From positions 1-5,293 of the forward strand of contig QMZD01000147.1 in the NCBI GenBank assembly GCA_003662985.1: a stretch of 5,293 nucleotides of DNA. The letters are read 5' to 3'. Shown here one piece after another: positions 1 to 5,242 of this stretch; within the stretch, counting starts at the first letter, position 1, and each line of letters starts with the position of its first letter. The notes under the pieces were generated by a model that searched no databases, was not told where the DNA came from, and saw only the letters and a program-made list of their open reading frames with translations. The DNA comes from Archaeoglobales archaeon (lineage in GTDB: Archaea > Halobacteriota > Archaeoglobi > Archaeoglobales > Archaeoglobaceae). A program made the position numbers and the translations under genes.

Positions 1-1
1 G

Positions 2-763
2 GGAGAAAATCTAGAAAAAGAAATAGAGAGAGTAGCCTTCGAAATCAAAAATTCTCCCTATACGACCGTTCTCACTGGGGCTGGAATTTCAGCAGAGAGT
101 GGAATTCCAACTTTTCGGGGCAAAAATGGATTGTGGAACAAATACCGCCCAGAGGAACTTGCAACTCCTCATGCATTCGAGAGAGACCCTAGGCTTGTAT
201 GGGAGTGGTATGCATGGAGAATGAGGCTCGTTTTCAGCAAAGAACCGAATCCCGGACATAAAGCACTGGCAGAGATGGAGAAGATTGGCTTGGTTAAGTC
301 CATAATAACGCAGAATGTTGATGACTTGCACGAAAGAGGCGGAAGCAGAAACGTGATACACCTTCATGGAGAGCTAAAAGAGGTTATTTGCTCAAATAGA
401 GGCTGTGATTACAAAATTGAGACGGAAACGATTCTTAATGAAATTGAGAAGAAACTCCCTACCTGCCCAAAATGTGGATCGTTGCTCAGACCGGGAGTGG
501 TATGGTTCGGGGAGAGCTTACCAACGGGAGAACTCTCAAAGGCTTTCCAAGAGGCTGAAAAGAGCGAGATCATTCTGGTTATAGGAACTTCAGCAGTTGT
601 TCAGCCGGCTGCCTCGATTCCATTGATTACCAAACGGAAGGGTGGGAAAATAATCGAAATAAATCCAGACACCACTTCTCTCACCGGGGTTGCCGATGTA
701 TCAGTTAGAGGTGGAGCCGGAGAAGTTCTAACAGCAGTTCTTGAAGTTTTGAAAAAAGATTAG
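2..763 (+). CDS. cobB: Sir2-family NAD-dependent protein deacylase (sirtuin), 5'-partial
   Basis: Sirtuins remove acyl groups from lysines using NAD+, giving nicotinamide and O-acyl-ADP-ribose. The frame is open from base 2 with no ATG, GTG or TTG before base 131, and the NAD-binding TGAGISAESGIPTFRG motif is encoded at bases 74-121. The gene therefore starts just outside the window, and a TTG start at 131 would delete the Rossmann glycine loop. Counting base 2 as codon 1, 253 residues are visible: TGAG at 25-28, QNVDDLH from Q104, HLHG with the catalytic His at 122, zinc cysteines C130, C135, C155 and C158, GTSAVVQPAA at 195-204, EINPD at 219-223. Family length is about 245-250, so only a few residues are missing. 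Y70 and R73 (in WYAWR) match the YxxR pair that in SIRT5 and E. coli CobB favours succinyl- and malonyl-lysine. The first zinc pair is spaced C-x4-C, not the common C-x2-C. Archaeal sirtuins can deacetylate the chromatin protein Alba; the substrate here is unknown. Confidence 0.95.
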   Translation, partial: GENLEKEIERVAFEIKNSPYTTVLTGAGISAESGIPTFRGKNGLWNKYRPEELATPHAFERDPRLVWEWYAWRMRLVFSKEPNPGHKALAEMEKIGLVKSIITQNVDDLHERGGSRNVIHLHGELKEVICSNRGCDYKIETETILNEIEKKLPTCPKCGSLLRPGVVWFGESLPTGELSKAFQEAEKSEIILVIGTSAVVQPAASIPLITKRKGGKIIEINPDTTSLTGVADVSVRGGAGEVLTAVLEVLKKD

Positions 764-768
764 AAAAA
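752..768 (-). terminator. T-tract terminator candidate for the transporter operon
   Basis: Read on the minus strand, just past the second permease stop, there is a run of five T (764-768) and then a run of six T (752-757), the latter inside the 3' end of the sirtuin gene. Archaeal RNA polymerase commonly stops at oligo-T tracts, so this is a plausible end for the leftward operon. It is called only from base composition and position. Confidence 0.35.
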
Positions 769-780
769 TTTGGTAATGGA

Positions 781-800
781 TTTTAGATAATCTTCTAAAA
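781..800. terminator. Perfect 7-bp inverted repeat at convergent gene junction
   Basis: TTTTAGA at 781-787 is mirrored exactly by TCTAAAA at 794-800, with a 6-base loop. It lies between the stop of the sirtuin (763) and the convergent permease, and its right arm covers the permease stop codon (795-797). A symmetrical hairpin here could help end transcription from both sides, with T-tracts following on the minus strand at 752-768. The stem is AT-rich and would be weak at high temperature, so a protein-binding palindrome or chance is also possible. Confidence 0.35.
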
Positions 801-1724
801 CTTCTGCTCCCTGATGTAAGGCTTCCCCAGAGCAGAAGGAGCTCCAAATTTCTCCCTCTCCCTTATCACGCTGAATAGCAGCACAAGGATTGTGAATATG
901 TAGGGGATCATTCTCATGAAATGGTATGAGACACCCAAACCGACCGCCTGAAGCTTGAAGGAGAGAACATCAAGACCTCCGAAGAGGTAAGCTCCGAAGA
1001 TGGCTCTCTGTGGCATCCATCCGCTGAAAATGACTAAAGCCAGGCAAATCCAGCCTCTCCCGGCTGTAAGACCGTCTGTCCATACCTTCGCATAGGCGAG
1101 ACTTAAATGCGCCCCACCAATTCCTGCGAGAAATCCACCTATGAGGACTGCCAAGAACCTTACTCTGTCCACGGGGATTCCCATCGTGTCTGCAGCCTCG
1201 GGATTCTCTCCAACTGCAAAGAGTTCCATTCCGTATCTTGTTTTGTTCATTAAAAACCACAGAAGGGGAACTAAAAGAATACCCACATAAACGACGGGAT
1301 CGTGGTTGAAAATCGCATTGCCGTATGGAAGGCTGGAGAGAAAAAGAATGTTTACAGGTTGAATGTAGGTGGCAACCTGTCCTACGAGATCTCTACCGAG
1401 AAAGCCTGTGAGGCCGAGACCGAGAAGGACTAGCATCAATCCCGTCACAGCCTGATCCACCTTTAGCGTGACCGTAAAGAAAGCATGTATTAAGGCGAGC
1501 AGTAAACCGGCAATACCTCCAGCCAAGACACCAAGCCATGGATTCCCCGTTACCAAGCTAACATAAAACCCGGTCATAGCACCGCTTACCATTACCCCCT
1601 CTAGCCCAAGATTCAGAACCCCACTCCTCTCAGCTACTATCTCGCCAAGGGTGGCGAATAGTAATGGTGTTCCAGCCCTCATCGATGCAGCTATTAGAGA
1701 TGCAAGGAATTCAGCCTCGATCAT
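795..1724 (-). CDS. ABC transporter permease, NupQ/YufQ-like (BPD_transp_2 family)
   Basis: This is one of two membrane subunits of an ABC importer of the purine nucleoside (BMP/NupNOPQ) type. The 309-residue protein has about eight hydrophobic segments, including roughly 41-60, 62-82, 90-110, 143-159, 189-207, 226-250 and 272-287. Family marks are ERSGVLNLGLEG (32-43) and the cytoplasmic coupling loop around GENPEAADTMGIPVDRVR (172-189), which should contact the ATPase. Length is normal (Bacillus NupQ is about 320). The ATG (1724-1722) overlaps the stop of the preceding permease gene as ATGA, and GGTGAG a few bases upstream is a good archaeal Shine-Dalgarno, so the start is firm and translation is probably coupled. 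The charged C-terminus is presumably cytoplasmic. The transported compound cannot be read from the sequence; nucleosides are inferred from the family and from the phosphoribosyltransferase in the cluster. Sugar uptake is the main alternative, because related permeases are often named RbsC. Confidence 0.9.
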   Translation of the reverse strand: MIEAEFLASLIAASMRAGTPLLFATLGEIVAERSGVLNLGLEGVMVSGAMTGFYVSLVTGNPWLGVLAGGIAGLLLALIHAFFTVTLKVDQAVTGLMLVLLGLGLTGFLGRDLVGQVATYIQPVNILFLSSLPYGNAIFNHDPVVYVGILLVPLLWFLMNKTRYGMELFAVGENPEAADTMGIPVDRVRFLAVLIGGFLAGIGGAHLSLAYAKVWTDGLTAGRGWICLALVIFSGWMPQRAIFGAYLFGGLDVLSFKLQAVGLGVSYHFMRMIPYIFTILVLLFSVIREREKFGAPSALGKPYIREQKF

Positions 1725-2800
1725 CCTTTCTCACCTTCATACTTCTCACCTTTATCTCCAAATGATATGCTATATCTTGTGAAGAAATCACCACCTATGA
1801 TGAAAAGCACGACTAAAGCTTGAAAAACGTCAACTATCGCAACGGGGATACCAAAGGTTGTTTGCATGGCAGATCCTCCAACGTACAGCAATCCAAATAG
1901 GAAAGCGGCAACCATCACAAACAACGGATTTCCTCTTGCAAGTAAAGCAACGGGGATTCCCGTGTAACCATAGCCTGGAGAGACCGCCGCTCTAAGCCTT
2001 AAATGCAACCCGCTAACCTCCATCATTCCTGCAAATCCCGCTATTGCACCGCCTATAAGCATGGTTGAAATGATTATCTTCTTTCTGCTTATTCCAGCAA
2101 ACTCGGCGGCCTTAGGATTTGAGCCAACGATTTTAACAGCGAAGCCATAGGATGTTTTTGTTATGAGAATGTAGATTGCAATAGCTATTAAAAATGAAAT
2201 TATTACTCCAACATGAAACCTCGTTCCAAAGAATCTTGGAAGAATCGCATAATCATTAAAAAGATCTGAATACGGGAAGTTATAAACCTCCTTCCCCCTC
2301 ATGGGCCCGTAAACAAGATATTCAACCCAGTATATTGCAACGTAGTTCAACAGAAGCGTTGAGATGATTTCGTTCAGATCAAACTTCGCTTTAAGAAAAC
2401 CGGGAATTGAGGCCCATGCCATACCGGCCAGCAAACCGAAAAGAACCATCAAAGGGAGCACTATAACCGGAGGGGAGAAATAAAGAGCTACGAAACTAGC
2501 TGCAAATGCCCCCATGTAAAGCTGGCCTTCAGCCCCTATGTTCCAGAGACCAGCCCTGAGTGGGATGGAAACAGCGAGTCCGGTAAGGATTATGGGGGCA
2601 GTTTTGACAAAAAGCTCTGTAAATCCGAATTTAGTGCCAAACGCCCTGCTGAGCATAACGCCATAGGCTTCCAATGGATTAACACCTATTGCCAAAAGCA
2701 AAACGCCGACAAAAAGAAGAGAGGCCAAAATGGAGGCAACTGGAATGATTATGTAAACAATCTTTGGTGTTTCGAGCCTCTTTTCGATCCTTATCTGCAT
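1721..2800 (-). CDS. ABC transporter permease, NupP/YufP-like (BPD_transp_2 family)
   Basis: This is the partner permease of the nucleoside-type importer, expected to form a heterodimeric channel with the 309-residue permease encoded downstream. The 359-residue protein has a basic N-terminus, a first membrane segment at about 13-38, and further hydrophobic segments near 61-81, 94-108, 111-133, 143-162, 197-214, 240-262, 293-311 and 322-340. Family marks are RAGLWNIGAEGQLYMGA (82-98), NEIISTLLLNYVA (143-155) and the coupling loop SYGFAVKIVGSNPKAAEFAGI (217-237). The ATG at 2800-2798 follows GGGGGTAGAAA, a good ribosome binding site. It begins 18 bp after the ATPase stop and ends by overlapping the next permease start, so the genes are co-transcribed. 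Gene order ATPase, long permease, short permease is the same as in Bacillus nupOPQ. Nucleoside specificity is inferred from family and context, not shown by a binding residue. Confidence 0.9.
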   Translation of the reverse strand: MQIRIEKRLETPKIVYIIIPVASILASLLFVGVLLLAIGVNPLEAYGVMLSRAFGTKFGFTELFVKTAPIILTGLAVSIPLRAGLWNIGAEGQLYMGAFAASFVALYFSPPVIVLPLMVLFGLLAGMAWASIPGFLKAKFDLNEIISTLLLNYVAIYWVEYLVYGPMRGKEVYNFPYSDLFNDYAILPRFFGTRFHVGVIISFLIAIAIYILITKTSYGFAVKIVGSNPKAAEFAGISRKKIIISTMLIGGAIAGFAGMMEVSGLHLRLRAAVSPGYGYTGIPVALLARGNPLFVMVAAFLFGLLYVGGSAMQTTFGIPVAIVDVFQALVVLFIIGGDFFTRYSISFGDKGEKYEGEKG

Positions 2801-2818
2801 TTTCTACCCCCGTTGAAT

Positions 2819-4396
2819 TCAGTTTTCTAGAGCACCACCGGACATCAGAATACCAATCTTCTCGAGATCAGCTTCTTCCCTCTCAAAAACCCCTCTTATT
2901 TCCCCTTCATATATGACCACTATCCTGTCGCTGAGCTGCATTATCTCTTCCAAGTCTTCTGAGATGAGCAATACCGCTTTCCCCTCCTCTGCGAACGATA
3001 TCAATCTTTTTCTCACGTATTCTATACCAGCCACATCCAGACCGCGGGTTGGTTGAGAGGCAACTAACAATAAAGGATTTCTCGAAAGTTCTCTGGCAAT
3101 TATCAGCCTCTGAATGTTTCCCCCTGATAGTGTTCTTGCCGCAACCTTAGGGGATGGGGTTCTTATCCCAAATTCGTCGATCAGCTTTTCGGCATGTTTC
3201 TCAATAACTTCAAAATCCATAAACCCATTTTTTGTAAATTTAACGTAATCGCGAAGGATAAGATTCTCTTCAACCGTCAGCGAGGGAGCCATTCCGGTTT
3301 CTATTCTGTCCTCGGGTATACATGAAATCCCCAAAGCCACCCTTCTGGCAACTCCGTAATCGGTTATGTCTTCGCCATTGAAAATCAACCTTCCCTTTTC
3401 AATCTTCCTAGTTCCAACTATCACCTCTTCAAGTTCCTTCTGCCCGTTTCCAGAAACTCCTGCCAGTCCGAGGATTTCCCCTTGCTTTACTATGAGGTTG
3501 ATTCCCTTCAGGGCAGGTAACCCACGATCATTCCTTGCGTGAACGGCTTCAATTCTAAGAACCGCTTTACCCTCTTTAGACTCTTTTCTCTTCTTTTCAA
3601 TAATCATTTCAACCTCTCTTCCCACCATCAGTCTTGCAAGATCTCTCTCGTTCGTATCCTTTGTGATGAGTGTTCCAACGTTTTTACCTCTCCTCAAGAC
3701 TGTAATCCTGTCCGTCACCTCTAGAGCCTCTCTTAGCTTGTGGGTAATGAAAATCACAGTTAAACCTTCCTCGGACATTCTTCTTAAAGCTTTGAAAAGT
3801 CTCTCTGTTTCAATAGGAGTAAGAACAGAAGTTGGTTCATCGAGGATCAGCAGTTTCACATCTCTAAAAAGGGCTTTTAGAATCTCGACCCTCTGCTGTT
3901 CACCAACACTCATGTTGATAATCTGTTCATCGAAATCAACTTCTATGCCATAGGTTTTCGATAATTTCTCAATCCTCTTTCTGGCCCACTCGTAGTCCAT
4001 CAGCGGGTCTTTAGGGGTTCGGTATCCTAGGAGTATGTTATTCAGGGCTGTCATTTTGCTTACGAGCATGAAATGCTGATGGACCATCCCAATTCCAGCT
4101 CTGATAGCATCTCCGGGAGAATGGAACTCGACTTTTTCTCTATCAAATATTATCTCTCCTCCATCAGGTCTGTAAAGTCCATATAGAATGCTCATGAGGG
4201 TTGTTTTCCCCGCTCCATTTTCCCCAAGCAGACCATGAATCTCTCCAACGTTCACTTCGAGATCAACCCCATCGTTGGCAATCACTCCAGGGAAAATTTT
4301 AGTTATTCCTCTCATTTCGAGGATTTTTTTGCTCTCCGTTTTGTTGTTTCCAGTCTTGTTTCCTGAATCTAGGTTAGATGTCAATTCAACCCCCAA
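2819..4396 (-). CDS. ABC transporter ATPase with two nucleotide-binding domains, NupO/YufO/RbsA-like
   Basis: The cytoplasmic motor of the importer, 525 residues with two fused ABC domains. Domain 1 is complete: Walker A GENGAGKTT (58-66), Q-loop Q107, signature SVGEQQR (163-169), Walker B LLILDEP (182-188), switch H219. Domain 2 is degenerate: the Walker A region is GVSGNGQKE (313-321) with Gln where Lys is expected, the Walker B region reads LLLVASQPT (442-450) in place of the DEPT form, and Glu480 replaces the switch His; the signature LSGGNIQR (423-430) is intact. This asymmetry is typical of the NupO/RbsA group, so it is not damage. The start used is a TTG at 4396-4394. It gives about 25 polar residues, rich in Asn, Lys and Thr, before the usual beginning of the fold near ILEMRGITKIFPG (25-37). 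A second TTG at 4384-4382, better placed after GGGGGTTGAA, or the ATG at 4315-4313 are alternatives. Reading frame and function are secure; the N-terminus is not. Confidence 0.93.
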   Translation of the reverse strand: MGVELTSNLDSGNKTGNNKTESKKILEMRGITKIFPGVIANDGVDLEVNVGEIHGLLGENGAGKTTLMSILYGLYRPDGGEIIFDREKVEFHSPGDAIRAGIGMVHQHFMLVSKMTALNNILLGYRTPKDPLMDYEWARKRIEKLSKTYGIEVDFDEQIINMSVGEQQRVEILKALFRDVKLLILDEPTSVLTPIETERLFKALRRMSEEGLTVIFITHKLREALEVTDRITVLRRGKNVGTLITKDTNERDLARLMVGREVEMIIEKKRKESKEGKAVLRIEAVHARNDRGLPALKGINLIVKQGEILGLAGVSGNGQKELEEVIVGTRKIEKGRLIFNGEDITDYGVARRVALGISCIPEDRIETGMAPSLTVEENLILRDYVKFTKNGFMDFEVIEKHAEKLIDEFGIRTPSPKVAARTLSGGNIQRLIIARELSRNPLLLVASQPTRGLDVAGIEYVRKRLISFAEEGKAVLLISEDLEEIMQLSDRIVVIYEGEIRGVFEREEADLEKIGILMSGGALEN

Positions 4397-4416
4397 ATTT
4401 TACTTGAGTTAAGAGC

Positions 4417-4442
4417 TTTAAGGTTTTGATTGTTTAAGGTTT
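4417..4442. repeat. Two direct copies of a 10-bp element TTTAAGGTTT
   Basis: TTTAAGGTTT occurs at 4417-4426 and again at 4433-4442, 16 bp apart. The second copy covers the stop codon of the phosphoribosyltransferase gene; the first lies 21-30 bp before the TTG start of the ATPase gene. On the minus strand each reads AAACCTTAAA, a weak BRE/TATA-like string, so the nearer copy could be a minor internal promoter. It may be chance in AT-rich DNA. Confidence 0.3.
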
Positions 4443-5030
4443 AATATCCCTTGCAAATTGAACTAGCTCAGGAGGAACGGAAAGATTAAATCTTCTTTTT
4501 AGTTCTTTTGCAATGTCTTCATCACTCTTTGCTCCGTGATTATCGATTTTTTGCGTAAATCCAGCTATTGTCTCAATTACTCCCCAAGGATAAACGACCC
4601 ACACCCATTTTTTAAGAATCTCGCCCGAATAATCTGGAGAAAATTTTGAGGTTTTCTTGTACTGAAGCACAGCTGTTCTGATTTCAGATGCTCCAGTTTT
4701 CTTGAGATGGGAAATTACAACATTCAAAGTTTTACCTGTATCGGCGACATCATCCACCACCAAGATCTTCTTTCCTCCGATTTCAACATTTATCGGCTGG
4801 GTTATTATCGCCTCATCTCTCGTCTGAGCTACATCCCAGTACTCTGCCTTAACGCTGTACAGCTCCCTTATACCCAGAAAATCACTTATAATCCTCCCAG
4901 GAATCCATCCTCCCCTTCCAATTGCTACAATTGCATCTGGTTTAAATCCTGATTTTTTGATAGAGTTAGAGAGCTTCAAACAGAGATCGTAAATTTTACT
5001 CCACGAAAGCTGCTGACATTCAACTTCCAT
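4434..5030 (-). CDS. Purine-type phosphoribosyltransferase (COG2236, hypoxanthine/xanthine-guanine PRT-like)
   Basis: It probably transfers the phosphoribosyl group of PRPP to a 6-oxopurine base (hypoxanthine, xanthine or guanine) to make the nucleotide, a cytoplasmic salvage step. The 198-residue protein has the type I PRTase fold signature: GRGG in the pyrophosphate-loop position (38-41) and the PRPP-binding motif ILVVDDVADTGKT (89-101) with its paired acidic residues D93 and D94. The aromatic stretch KWVWVVYPW (141-149) resembles the W...PW segment of archaeal XGPRTs and probably forms part of the base pocket. A tail of about 40 polar residues (160-198) follows. The ATG at 5030-5028 is the only possible start, since an in-frame TAA lies 15 bp upstream. 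No proper Shine-Dalgarno is present and a TATA element sits 21-27 bp upstream, suggesting a leaderless mRNA. It heads the transporter cluster, with 37 bp before the ATPase gene. The exact base used cannot be told from sequence, and COG2236 members are often annotated only as phosphoribosyltransferases. Confidence 0.85.
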   Translation of the reverse strand: MEVECQQLSWSKIYDLCLKLSNSIKKSGFKPDAIVAIGRGGWIPGRIISDFLGIRELYSVKAEYWDVAQTRDEAIITQPINVEIGGKKILVVDDVADTGKTLNVVISHLKKTGASEIRTAVLQYKKTSKFSPDYSGEILKKWVWVVYPWGVIETIAGFTQKIDNHGAKSDEDIAKELKRRFNLSVPPELVQFARDIKP

Positions 5031-5050
5031 GTCCCTGAATAGTTATTGAG

Positions 5051-5065
5051 TTTTAAACATTTTCC
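5051..5065 (-). promoter_or_regulatory. Candidate BRE/TATA promoter giving a leaderless phosphoribosyltransferase mRNA
   Basis: On the minus strand, GGAAAATG (5065-5058) is a purine-rich BRE-like string directly followed by TTTAAAA (5057-5051), an archaeal TATA box. The TATA box lies 21-27 bp upstream of the ATG at 5030, the distance normally separating it from the transcription start. Transcription would thus begin at or next to the A of the start codon. This agrees with the absence of a clear ribosome binding site. The same promoter could drive the whole four-gene operon. Confidence 0.5.
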
Positions 5066-5080
5066 AATTTAGTTGCGATC

Positions 5081-5104
5081 GGGATATTAGGGTGGGTGTT
5101 AGGG
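5081..5104 (+). other. G-quadruplex motif (four GGG runs) upstream of the operon
   Basis: The plus strand has four GGG runs at 5081-5083, 5090-5092, 5094-5096 and 5102-5104, with loops of 6, 1 and 5 bases. This satisfies the standard G3-N1-7 quadruplex pattern. TTAGGG occurs twice within it (5087-5092 and 5099-5104). It sits 51-74 bp upstream of the phosphoribosyltransferase start, just above the proposed promoter, in otherwise AT-rich DNA. The sequence match is direct; whether it folds or regulates is unknown. Confidence 0.45.
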
Positions 5105-5122
5105 ATTGTCATAGCACGTTTT

Positions 5123-5138
5123 AATCATCTTTATGATT
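5123..5138. repeat. 6-bp palindrome beside a TATA-like box, possible operator
   Basis: AATCAT (5123-5128) and ATGATT (5133-5138) form a perfect inverted repeat with a 4-base spacer. It overlaps the downstream edge of the TATA-like element at 5136-5145, a common place for an archaeal repressor to bind. With the plus-strand T-run that follows (5137-5141) it also looks like a tiny hairpin terminator, but no plus-strand gene ends here. Confidence 0.25.
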
Positions 5139-5145
5139 TTTATAA
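5136..5145 (-). promoter_or_regulatory. Second, distal TATA-like element
   Basis: The minus strand reads TTATAAAAAT at 5145-5136, a strong match to an archaeal TATA box. Transcription starting about 25 bp downstream (near 5116) would give a phosphoribosyltransferase transcript with a leader of some 85 bases containing the C-rich complement of the quadruplex motif. The bases upstream do not form a convincing BRE. It could be an alternative operon promoter or only AT-rich background. Confidence 0.3.
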
Positions 5146-5242
5146 TCGAACGCCACAATATGTAATTGTCAAAATTAGAACTCAAAACTAGAAATAAAAA
5201 CTTCAAATAATGAAATTTAAAAGATGCAATCTAAAACGCGAT
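5146..5242 (-). terminator. AT-rich 3' region of the upstream gene with T-tract terminator candidate
   Basis: Downstream of the stop of the partial minus-strand gene, the minus strand is T-rich. A weak TTCA...TGAA stem (about 5202-5214) is followed by a five-T run at 5200-5196 and further short T-runs to about 5174. This would suit oligo-T termination of the sugar epimerase-like gene. I see no RNA gene and no convincing coding sequence here. Confidence 0.3.

Noticed and set aside
89..367. 92-codon minus-strand frame opposite the sirtuin
   Set aside because: Antisense to the conserved NAD-binding region; no initiation signals or recognisable motifs.
131..763. Reading the sirtuin as a 210-residue protein starting at TTG 131
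   Set aside because: The same frame continues upstream and encodes the essential TGAGISAESGIPTFRG motif, so the gene starts before the window.
970..1260. 96-codon minus-strand frame inside the second permease
   Set aside because: It is an out-of-frame shadow of the permease, with a composition rich in Arg, Ser and Trp and no family resemblance.
3156..3470. Degenerate second nucleotide-binding domain of the ATPase as a sign of decay
   Set aside because: Loss of the Walker A Lys, Walker B acidic residues and switch His in domain 2 is normal for the NupO/RbsA family, and the frame is intact.
3539..3953. Two overlapping plus-strand open frames opposite the ATPase gene
   Set aside because: They are antisense to a clearly conserved coding sequence, show no recognisable domain and have no promoter or ribosome binding site I can see.
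4707..4952. 81-codon plus-strand frame opposite the phosphoribosyltransferase
   Set aside because: Antisense shadow of a conserved gene with no supporting signals.
5115..5160. Purine riboswitch before the phosphoribosyltransferase
   Set aside because: A TATAAT-like string appears, but on the plus strand, away from the operon direction, and the conserved three-way junction loops and pairing stems are not present.
5031..5242. CRISPR array, tRNA, attachment site or mobile element in the longest intergenic stretch
   Set aside because: No regularly spaced repeats, no cloverleaf, no terminal inverted repeats or transposase remnants are visible.
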